Shown one piece after another: positions 42,524 to 52,985 of a stretch of 64,000 nucleotides of DNA. Source of the DNA: Bugula neritina. Lineage: Eukaryota > Bryozoa > Gymnolaemata > Cheilostomatida > Bugulidae. A program made the position numbers and the translations under genes. The stretch covers positions 13,206,175 through 13,270,174 of the forward strand of contig OZ037768.1 in assembly GCA_964035545.1 (NCBI GenBank), written 5' to 3'. The notes under the pieces were generated by a model. It searched no databases. It had not been told where the DNA came from and saw only the letters and a program-made list of their open reading frames with translations. The stretch's first letter is position 1. Each line of letters starts with the position of its first letter.

Positions 42524-44966
42524 AGCAGTTCAATTGAACAGCCTTAATGAAGCTAATAATTTAGTCTTGTGCTAATAATACATACATGCTGTGAACTTCT
42601 ACATATGCTCTATCCAAAATAGCCTTTTGAAAATACTTTACTGCAGTAAGTTTTACATAATGACGTTAACAAATGAGGTTTGATGTTAATCCTTATCTTA
42701 AAAGATTTGTGCCACACCTTAAGCAGGTTAAGCTCATGTTTCATTTATTTAAAATTTAAAGCCGGAGGCAATTTAAAAGAAACTTGAAGATTTAAAATAT
42801 GCTAGAGAGCAATGTGCAGCCTGCTCATGAATGTTTATTTGTTAACATTTGTGTAGAGTAGTAACTGCAAAGTGTAGTTATCCAGCTGCCTAAGGTTTGC
42901 ACCTTTTAATTTAAAGCCTCACTAACGGCAGCCAGCCCATAAGCGACAATTTGCCAATACTGGTCACAAAACTCCAAAATTAAAAAATATTATTATCTTC
43001 ACTGGTCATGATTTCTCATCACAGCCATAATATCTAAAGTGAAACTATATGCACTCTTTTAAAGAATCCCTGACACACTTTACTTATATAGCATGAAAAT
43101 ATTCATCTATATCTTAGCTATCAATTGATCATCCCTTTAAGGTGGATGGCTATACTATTTCGTTATATAACAAGTTTAGTGCATGCATGTCCAAAAAACT
43201 TTCGGATTTCTAAGCTCTCAGTGCACACGTATTACGTATTCTGAATGTCTTACAGGCGGCATTTCCATCTATTTCTCGCAACTGCGGTGTAATACGTCAC
43301 AGGCAGACAAAAAAAATTCTCGAAGTTTTTTGGACATGCATGCACTAAACTTGTTATAAAACAAAATTGTTTAGACCTGAAACCCTAAAAGAGTGTTAAA
43401 ATAATAGCTATGACATAGATGAATATTTTCATGCTATATAAGTAAAGTGTGGTAGGGATTCTTTAAGCAAATTATTGTAAGCATTTATCAATGCGTGACA
43501 AAATAAAACCTTCCGTCTTGTTGCATTGTTAGGTTTGCCAATAAAACACAATACTATTTCCAAAGTAAGCTCACTATTTTTTGGCAGATGTTTACCTTCT
43601 AAAAGTTGGGATAAGCCTGTGGCTTCTGTAAAGATGGTTGATGTAAGATAAAATATATCTTTATAACTGAGAAGCCTTTATAGTACAGAATTGTTGCTTG
43701 CTAACAAGAAAAACAATGTATTGTCATTTTTATATTTTTTTATTAATTCACAGGCATTTTTAAAATAACTCACACACAGTACTTGACACCATACAAAAAT
43801 TTTAATATCTAAATAAGGTTTTACTTACAAGAAAATGTAACCAACTTTAGCAAAGTGAGTTTTTATATAAAAAAAATCTTTCAACAGCACTTCAATGGAA
43901 TAATCCTTATAGAAATCTGAAAGATTGAGCACATAATGATTTGATTCAAAATCAAATGTTTAAGTACACCTTGCTTGTCTCTTCTGGTTGGTCTCAACTT
44001 CATTCAATATGATGAGTAGCGCCAAACTTGATAGCAAGAAATTCCCACCAAAACAAACTCTGATCCGCTGTGTTTTATAGAACAACACTGCCATTACCTA
44101 TAAAAAAGCATCATAACGGTTGAATTTGATATTCCCACAAGATGTTGCAAGGGCTATGCTTGGAGGAATGAAACTCAGCACAAACAAATTTCTCATCATA
44201 GAAGCAGAAACTTGAGCATAATCACAATTTCAATATCAGGTGGACAGCAAGTGATGTATCAGATGCATACCAGTAATCTAGTATCTTCTAATAACTTCTG
44301 CCAGCAGACTAGAGATCGTGGTTACCTACAACACAGAGGAATATTCTAGTTCACATGATATCTAACTGATGAACAATTGTGACTGCAGACTCTACCAGTC
44401 AACTCAGAGTTACATCTCCTCATTATGTTCAGAGACCTAGATTTGTGCTCATCACTGTTGGTAGGGAATGGACTGGACAAAACATAAAAAGCTATTTTTT
44501 CAAAGCAAGCCTAAAAATGATGTATACTATAATTAGAAAATAATCGAAATATTTGGGAAAATAACCATATGTTACTGCATTATTTACATGGTAAAAATAA
44601 TTTTGAAATTTTATCAGTTGGGCTAACCTTGAGTTTATCTCCCTATCCGTCTTGATTACATTCGCCAACTATTCTGCAACATTGAAAGTAAGTCAAAGCT
44701 AGAAAATATGCTGCAGCTGAAACTACTTTTACATAAACACAAATCAATATTGAAAATAAATTAGATATCATTTGACTGGGTCAAGTTTTACGTAGCTCAA
44801 ATCAACTAATAGAACACAGAAATCTTAGATCAAACATTAAACATGTAGTAACCAGTAAACAACATGTCTCCTATTGCTGTGCAACTTATATTAGCTTACA
44901 AATTGAATGTTGCTTGAGAAACACCTCAGAACAAGTGTCATGTTTTCATCATAGAAGGACTCCAGT
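38880..44966. repeat. Segmental duplication, parent block (B)
   Basis: Homologous to about 46895-53663. It starts inside the exon for the Ser/Thr linker of chitinase B and extends through the gene, its promoter and the exon-like sequence upstream, to about 44966. Exons, introns and 5' flank all align, so this was a DNA-level duplication. The block B copy contains a 400-bp MITE that the other lacks. Confidence 0.85.
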
Positions 44967-46895
44967 TGTTGAAATGTGCACTAGAAAGTTTCTCGCCACC
45001 AAGAAGAACTTAGTGATAATTTTATAGCCATTATTTTGACAACCTCTGCGCTTGCAAAATAGAGCTTTTCTAGCAAAGGAACTGGTTAGAGCGACTTTTA
45101 GTGAGTTGATATTCTTGCAACAGTCATTGCATGGAATGTTAAAATTCATCGTTGTGTTTACTGTTTAAACATCTGTATATTTTAATTTTAGAGAAAAGAA
45201 CTTCTAGAACTACTCATGCTAGTCAGCGTACTGAAGAAAAAGCTGAGAATTTAGCTAAAACAACTAAAATGAGCTTGAACAATTCAGCAGCTGTAGTCCT
45301 TGAGGTTATTAGATAATTTGCATAGTTATTAACTAGTATCAATGTATTTGTTAACTAATTTATGATGAGCAGTTGTATTGTATGTAAATAAGCTAGCAAT
45401 TCAACTAGACATGCAAAGATATCAAAATAATAGGGCTGTTGTTGACACTTTGGTTGTAAAGTAGAGAGAGCGACAATGCAATCACTTTTTGTGAGCAGCC
45501 AATTTATGTTATTACTCGGCATTTTCTTTTTGAAAAGCATCAACCTATAATATCTGTTTTAGGTGGATGAAATAATAACCTGTCTATGACTAGCTTTCAG
45601 TCTAATTAAGATTGGTGACCAGATGTGGTGCACCCACAGGTACCTCAGAAAATCTCAAGTCATTATATAATACAATTGCTATTCTAGCTTCATTGGCTTA
45701 TATTCCATCATTTTTTCAAGAAGATAATGTGGATATCTTAATTCATGATGAGTTAAAACCTGCTAAAAAGTCAAATTTTTAGCTAGCCCTGATTTGGGTA
45801 ATGCCATCTGCATATCTGGATTGGTTGCGCGAAAAGCGATGAACAAAGTATTATGTATGGAGTGTAGACAATCTATGGTCAACAAGGAATGCTGCAGCAA
45901 AAAGTATGGTAAACTCAAAAACCTATCGATGTTAAAAACAATGGTGGATCTAATATACCTTCGAATGGAGTCATCACCACTTGTCAATGCACACACAAAC
46001 ATCTAAAGGGCCAAATGCTTATGAAAGTAATTTAGCTACAGATAGATGTGAAAAAAGAAATAGTTAGATATAACATATTTAAAATAGCCCAACATTCCGT
46101 GGAAACATTGCTTGGTTTTGTAAATCATTGTTTCTTCCTTTTAAATTTACATGTTAGAACTTACTTTTATTTGTTGTAGCATCCCATTGCTAAACTGACA
46201 TATCTCTATAATGCACCAACGAAATTATAGGCATTGTAGCAACAAAAATGAACTGTTAAGTTTTAAGAGGTCAACAATTAAATAACAGTAGAGGGGAACT
46301 AATAGTTAGTTTAGAAGTTATTACAGCAGTACTAATATTACAATTTAAAATAACTGCAAATATTTTTTGCTTTTGCTGTGATTGTATTTTAATTACTATT
46401 GTTTATATTTCAGATCAGCATTCAAAAAACATACATTTAACTTTATTTCAACCCTCACCAGTTCAGATAATGCAGCCTGCAGTTTGGGGTTAGTGATATT
46501 TTGAAACATGTGAAAGGTTGAATGAAAGCTGTGCTGCTTGCTTGTGCTGTAAAGCTGTATTTTGCCATTGTTTCGTTTATATCATTTATAAACTTTTATA
46601 CTTGTTACCCTTGTCAGTTTTCAAGTACTAAAGCTGAATATTGCTTTGCTGTTGCTTTTCATTCACTTTTAACTCAAGTAAACAAAATAATTGGTTCCTG
46701 TGTCACACCGCAAAATTTTTCATTATATTTCACTGTGTTAACTTAGTTTATAAGCTGAAATAACATGCATTTATGATAGATTTTACTACAATTTTGTGCA
46801 AAACAATTAGGCTTCGTTAAATATGCAATGTGTGGGCATGTCTAAAATATTTGGACATGCTAAAACGCCCTTGGCTTTTCCAGGTCTTATCCAGT
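42524..46895. other. Interval between chitinase C 3' end and chitinase B start
   Basis: The first ~200 bp is the chitinase B promoter, nearly identical to that of C. Next come the 400-bp MITE and one copy of the exon-like unit seen at 52 kb (about 43940-44340, minus strand). Minus-strand reading there is open for FYKTQRIRVCFGGNFLL but soon reaches a stop. From 44967 to 46895 nothing is recognised. Confidence 0.55.
43063..43462. mobile_element. 400-bp TTAA-flanked foldback MITE
   Basis: Flanked by TTAA at 43059-43062 and 43463-43466. The arms are long imperfect inverted repeats (about 150-170 bp each), including ACTTTACTTATATAGCATGA and AACAAGTTTAGTGCATGCAT on the left and their complements on the right. 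Tips are AGAATCCC and GGGATTCT. The duplicated block near chitinase C has a single TTAA at 51548-51551 at the matching site, which is the uninterrupted target. It is non-coding and would need a transposase in trans. Confidence 0.85.
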
Positions 46896-49800
46896 TCAGT
46901 GGGTGAGCTTGCTTGACCTTTTTTGGAGACAGCTGGAAATTGTAAACAATAATGGATATTCTCCCTTGCCACAAGACCTTCCATTGTGATCATCCGAGCC
47001 CAGAGCCCAAACCATAGCACCTCCATAGTTGTTAGAAGTGATATAGTCACACTACAATCATATGTTTGTGATGTAGATATATCAGTAGATCATTCAGCAT
47101 TATATTGAGCATGGTCACAATTCATGTAAATATTGGATACTTGCCTTAGTAAGGAATGAGGTGGGATCGTCATAAGACACCCAAATATTGTTTGCCCAGG
47201 TATATGGAACACCTGCTTTGGTGTCAACTTTGCTGTTGGCAATATAAGCTGGATTAGAACAAATGTCTCGATAAAATATCTAAAACACCAATATCAGATT
47301 GTTAAAAAAAGAAAAACTGGAAACAAATCATTTTTTTTTACTTTTCAAAAAAAGTAACTGAAAATTGCTATAAAATATTTTATACCAGCAATCATTATTA
47401 CTGCTACAGCTGGGATATTAGAAATCTTTGACTGTTCTTACCGTTTTGTGTCCGACTCCAGCAGTGCCCACTGGTGGTATTGAACCTGATGATGTAACTT
47501 TCCAGGCTTGACCATAAGTTGGCATTCCAATGATTATCTTTTCCTTTGGCATTCCCAACTGCTGCCAATTTTTGGCAGCACCATCCTAAGAATGTACAAC
47601 ACATTTGAAGCAACATATATTATGATTTTCAAATTACCAATATTTATTTAATTTTTAGACCACGGTAATACAAAAATAAATTCTTTAATAATTAAACACA
47701 AGTAACATAATTATGTAGTTTATTACATACAACAGAATTATTGTCATCTGCTCTAAGTGGGGCATTATGGTTAGTTGTAGACTCCCAAGTGCCATGCAAA
47801 TCATACGACATTAAGTTGACAAAATCCAGTGACCTAAATTTATAAAAATACATTGTAGTGCATAAAAACTCAAATAATTTGTTCAGACTCAAAACCATTG
47901 AGAAAACTTCAAGATGCTAAGGTTTGCTTCTGATTGACTATTTATATCAAGCAATGCTGATATGTGGTTCAAATTATTTTATAGTATTAAGAGTACATTA
48001 TTATGTTTGTATAATTCTTAGTCTGGGTGCCCGGTAAAAATGGCACAGGTAATAATGGCACAGGTAATAATGGCACAAATGGCAAAGTCGGTAAAATGGC
48101 ACATCTTTGATATTAGGGTTTAGAGGTTTGGAATGGGAGTTGGGGTTTAAGGGTTGGGCGCCTGGGTTTCAGGTGGGGGGTTTGGGGTTTGGGAAGATTT
48201 AACATCAGTGTGCCATCTTTACCTACTTTTCTATTTGTGCCATGATTACCTTTGCCATTATTAGCTGTGCCATTATTACCTGTGCCATTATTACCTGTGC
48301 CATTATTAGCTGTGCCATTATTACCTGTGCCATTTTTACCTGTGTCATTTTTCTAGTGCCATTTTTACCTAAAATCTTTGGTCTGATATCACCAATGGCA
48401 CGTGTCCATATTCCCTAGACCTTGGTATTTCCTGATAGTTACATAAGTCTATGAATAAACTGAATGGACACAACCTATAGAACAATGTTTTCATCTAACA
48501 TTTCTTAAATCATCAGAGAGCTTAAGAATATTTACTCTATATATCTAACACAAAAGTATATGTGTACAAGAAAAATAACTTCTCTAACATAAGGGTATAG
48601 TGTGTTATAACTGTATTATGTAAAGTTAAATAGTATCTCACCGATATTGTAGAAAATATTTTTACAAAGTTTAAAGTGCTCTGTCGATTAGAATAATTGA
48701 GTTTCAAGCTTCATAATGATACAGCATAATAGAAATTTTTTTACAATTTGCACACAGCTGTTTCTCACTACTTAAGGTTGTCTCTTTCCTAGACAACTCA
48801 CCTGCCTAGACTCTGTACATCATATCCTTGTCTTATCTTATCTACATCAGCTGCCACAGCTGCTGTAAGCAACAGTCTTGCTTTGCCAGAGGACGCAGCT
48901 TCAGCTTCAAACCTATCTCTAAGCTCCTGAAGTTGTAAAAACATGAAAAGCGAAATTTATCTTAAAATAAGTGGATTTTCAATCGGAAGGCTAAAATTTA
49001 TGGTGGATTGAGTTAAAAATTAAATAATTTAGCAGATCAGCAGCACCAACTCGTAACATACAAAAGAATTACGAAAAGAATAATGTAAACACCAGCTAAA
49101 ATGATTTACTTGGCACAATGTAGCAAAGCGGGCCTTATCAGATGCTGGACTGCTTCTAGATCCAGGGTATTGCCAGTCTAAGTCGAGGCCATCAAAACCA
49201 TATCTTCGCAAATAACTTATCGTGTGAGTTATGAAGTTTTGCCTTTTTGCTGCAGAAGATACCTGTTGAAGAATGTATAGTTACTCTTAATATTGGTTCT
49301 AGCTTAGGGCCTTCCATGGTAGTTGTCCAATTCTAATAAGCTATACAGATATTACTAATATACTTTTAATATACAATACACATTGGAAAAAATTAATTTT
49401 TAATAATTAGGTTCAAAGTGAAGAATAACAGTTAAAGTACCATTGCTGTAAAAGTAGAAGTGCCATGAGTCCAGCCTCCTACAGCCAACAATATCTTCAG
49501 CTCTGGATTAAATTTTTTCAGTTTCATCGTATCAGCATACATTTCTGTTAAGATATTTAATTATATTTTGGTTTGAGGAAAAGAATGCAATATTTTTCTA
49601 TTTATCAATAGTTGCAAAGCATAACATACGGCTATTTAACAAACGATAAAATATAGCATAAAGGAAAAAACACTGTAAAACTTTCATGACTTTGTATGGT
49701 AGGGGCTATAGTACTATTGTAATAAATAAAACACAGCCACCCTACTATAAGATATATATGAATGTGCATTTACACATTTTACAGTATATTTATACTGATG

Positions 49801-50875
49801 GACTATATCAGCATATAAATAAATTTGAGAATGTCTTAAACAGTATTAAAATATTTAGTAAAGTAACAGGCTTGTCAATCAACATTGTCTCACAAATTTT
49901 GTGCCAAGAGGTTTTAAAAGAAACTGAGATTTGGAGGACTGCAATGCTTTTGTGTTCCATATGTGTTCAATGTTTTTATGACATGAAAAATATCCTCCAA
50001 AGCCTTGTTAATTTGTCAAATTTTAATTATTTGGTATTTTAGGAAAAACTTATGTGTGAACAGACACCAAAAAATCTAAAGCAACATAAAATAGTTTCAA
50101 AAATAATGAAATTAGGTAAGCTCATAAGGTGGACTTGCATACTTTCATCATCTTGACTTACTCTCATCATTCCATTCATAGGGTGCCAGAACACCACTCT
50201 GGTCTACTTTAGCGAATGAGTAAATCACATGGGTACACAGCTGAGTTGGAATCTCATTGGGTACCATCTTCTGAACTCCGGGCCTGTATTGGGCCCAATT
50301 TTCAAAGTAACACACCATATGGTAACCACATGCTACCTAAATTAGTATCAACATTGTAGTCATTATATTATTAACATGTACATTTTGCCAGTCTGTGCTA
50401 CTCCTAGTAAAGCTGAATGTGAAACCTATGAGGTTGAGTGAGTTTGCAAACTGTCCTACAGTTATACTTCTACACAACCTAATTCAACAGCACAATTCCG
50501 AAACTATGATATGATGCTTATTCATATTTAAGATGGTTTTATAAATTATCATGTAAAGTATTCTGAAATAGTGCAAAAATTTGTATGTTACCTGTATTGT
50601 TGAAACATGTGGTTAATAGATATGGAAGCAGTGTTATTCTTAAGATTTGGACTAGCAAAATTATTATATATATTTATTTTTGACGTCGAAAAACATTGTG
50701 AAGTTTTTCAGATAACTTTTACATAGCAAAACATTGTTCAGATAGACTGAACATATTTTATTTGTTATTGAATGTTGCGTAATCCTAATAGAAGCACATC
50801 CCATGAAAAGAGTTCAACAGTTCTTACCTGTGCACATAGCACCAGTAGTATGGTGCTAACCAATGTCCCAGCCAT
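46896..50875 (-). CDS. Chitinase C: truncated GH18 duplicate with catalytic Glu replaced by Gln
   Basis: Predicted secreted protein of 380 residues in nine exons: 50828-50875, 50162-50336, 49441-49544, 49110-49262, 48802-48926, 47731-47833, 47442-47585, 47145-47279, 46896-47051. Exon lengths match chitinase B except the last. Signal peptide and exon 2 are the same as [14 protein letters not shown] and the distal Trp motif are kept. The catalytic motif reads [10 protein letters not shown]: the acid/base Glu140 of B is Gln here (GAA to CAA, a single base). The last exon ends with a new stop just after SSKLTH, at the duplication breakpoint, so the linker and both chitin-binding domains are gone. 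GH18 proteins lacking this Glu are chitin-binding lectins (chi-lectins) with no hydrolysis. The unbroken ORF suggests retained function rather than a pseudogene. Confidence 0.92.
48026..48377. mobile_element. Foldback element with internal 15-bp repeats, in chitinase C intron 5
   Basis: The left arm holds GGTAAAAATGGCACAGGTAA. The right arm is the complement, with several tandem copies of TGTGCCATTATTACC, ending GTGCCATTTTTACC. A near-perfect 8-bp direct repeat flanks it (TTAGTCTG/TTGGTCTG), and the same place in chitinase B has one copy (39983-39990) with no insertion. An 8-bp duplication would fit hAT-type transposition (inference). Confidence 0.65.
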
Positions 50876-51868
50876 AGCAGTTCAATTGAACAGCCTTAAT
50901 GAAGCTATTAATTTAGTCTTGCGCTAATAATACATACATGCTGTGAACTACTACACATGTTTTATCCAAAATAGCCTTTTGAAAACATTAACCTGCATTA
51001 AGTTTTACATAATGATATTAACAAATGAGGTTTGATGTTAATCCTTATCTTAAAAGATTTGTGCCACACCTTAAGACCATGTTTCATTTATTTGAAATTT
51101 AAGCCAGAAGCAATATAAAAGAAACTTGAAGATGTAAAATATGCTCAAGAGCAATGTGCAGCATCATCATGAATATGTTGGTTTAAAGTTTTTGTTATTA
51201 AAATCTGTGTAGAATGGTAACTGCTAACGGTAATTGTCAAAATTGACATAATTATTAAAAAAGCTTTTTAATAGCATTCCTCCTGATCATGAATGTTTCT
51301 TTGTTCTTAACATTTGTGTAGCGGGCAACTGCAAAGTGTAGTTATCATAAAAAAACTTTTTTATCACCCTTCTTCAACTGCCTAGTATTTGTACCATTGA
51401 ATTTAACACCTCACTAAGGGCAGCGAGCCTATAAGCATCAATGTACCAATCAGCCAATTACTAGCCACAAAACTCTCAAATAAAATATTCATTTTCACTG
51501 GTTACGATTTCTCAATATTTAAAGTGAAATCATAGGCACATTCAACATTAAGCAAAGTATGTTAAACAATTTGACACAGGACAAAACAAAACCCTATGGT
51601 TGTTGCATGGCTAGCTTCGCAGACACCAATAAAACACAATAACACTCCCCAAGTGAGCTCACGATTGTTTTGGCAGATGTTTACCTTCTAGAGGTTGGGC
51701 ACAAGCCTGTAGCTTCTACATAAATGGTTGACAATAGATCAAATATATCTTTATAACCAAGTAGTGTTGACAGTACAGAATTGTTATTTGCTGGCAAGAG
51801 AAACAAGGTATTGTCATTCTTATATTTTTTTTATTAGTTTACTTTCATTTTTTAAAAAAATTTTTAAT

Positions 51869-52235
51869 TCACCAGTTAAAATATTTATAAAAATACACTG
51901 TGCACATATTACTTAACATCATCGAGTGGCTAAAATGTATACAGAAATTTTGATATTTAAATAGTTTTACTAAATGAGAAAATGTAATGAATATTTGCAA
52001 AATGACAAAAAAATGTTTCAACAGCTCTTCAACAAAGTAATTCCTATAGAAATCTGAAAGATTGAGCACATAATGATTTGATTCAAAATCAAATGCTGCA
52101 CTACACCTTGCTTGTCTCTTCTGGTTGGTCTTAACTTCATCCAATATGATGAGTATTGCCAAACTTGATAGCAAGAAATTCCCACCAAAACAAACTCTGA
52201 TCCGCTGTGTTTTATAGAACCAACACTGCCAATAC
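51869..52235 (-). CDS. Candidate terminal exon of an unrecognised gene
   Basis: An open exon of 122 codons plus stop, preceded by a good acceptor (TTTTTGTAG|G). It reads YWQCWFYKTQRIRV then a hydrophobic stretch (NFLLSSLAILIIL) and a polar tail. Its incoming phase matches the donor phase of both upstream repeated exons. In block B the same exon differs by one base and is open in the other phase, which fits the absence of the repeated exon there. No family recognised; it may instead be a decaying or non-coding transcript. Confidence 0.3.
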
Positions 52236-52415
52236 CTACAAAAAGCATCAAAACAGTTGTGTTTGATATTCTCACAAGATGTTGCAAGGGCAATGCTTGG
52301 AGGAATGAAACTCAGCATTAACAAATGTCTCATCATAGAAGCAGAAACTTGAGCATAATAAAACCATCACAGTTTCAATATCAGGTGGACAGAATATGAT
52401 TTATCATGTACTTAC

Positions 52416-52501
52416 AAGTATTCCGGTGTTTTTAACAGGTTCCACCAGCAGACTAGCACAGCATTAACCAACGCCAACTCGCTGCATTTCATAATGTAGC
52501 C
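52416..52501 (-). CDS. Candidate repeated exon, long form (86 nt)
   Basis: Flanked by TTTTTTGCAG| and |GTAAGT on the minus strand. Open in one frame, reading YIMKCSELALVNAVLVCWW and continuing to TPEY. It is 12 nt longer than its repeat at 52684-52757, an in-frame difference. Unrecognised. Confidence 0.35.
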
Positions 52502-52683
52502 CTGCAAAAAACCAGTCAATAGCCTTTCAAGTGATATTCTGGCAAGATGTAACAACTGGCAAAACTTGAATACTGAAACTCAGCATAAACAAATGTTTCA
52601 TCATAGAAACAGAAACTTGAGCATAATAAGACCATCACAGTTCCAATATTAGGTGGATAGAATATGATTTGTTATGTACTTAC

Positions 52684-52757
52684 AAGTATTCTGGTGTCTT
52701 CAACAGGTTCCACCAGCAGACTAGCACAGCTAACTTGCTGCATTTCATAATGTAGTC
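52684..52757 (-). CDS. Candidate repeated exon, short form (74 nt)
   Basis: Same splice sites and frame as 52416-52501, reading YIMKCSKLAVLVCWWNLL to TPEY. Both forms enter in phase 0 and leave in phase 2, so including both would shift the frame; they could only be used one at a time. Confidence 0.35.
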
Positions 52758-52985
52758 CTGCAAAAAACCAGTCAATAGCCTTTCAAGTGATATTCTGGCA
52801 AGATGTAACAACTGGCAAAACTTGAATACTGAAACTCAGCATAAACAAATGTTTCATCATAGAAACAGAAACTTGAGCATAATAAGACCATCATAGTTTT
52901 ACTAAAGGGTTGATAAAAAGATGAATTATCAGATGCATACCAGTATTCTAGTATTTTCCAACAGTTTCTGCCAGCAGACTAGAGA

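Larger units (their letters stand above)
52260..52985. repeat. ~255-bp tandem repeat, about three units, each holding an exon-like segment
   Basis: Each unit has the stretch CTCAGCATAAACAAATG, then AGAAACTTGAGCATAATA, then a minus-strand exon-like segment with splice sites. Block B holds a single equivalent, so the expansion followed duplication. Unit edges are approximate. Confidence 0.8.

Noticed and set aside
44949-45149. Minus-strand Cys-rich ORF starting MNFNIPCNDCC
   Set aside because: It straddles the end of the duplicated block, has no recognised domain or consistent splice sites, and has no equivalent in block C.
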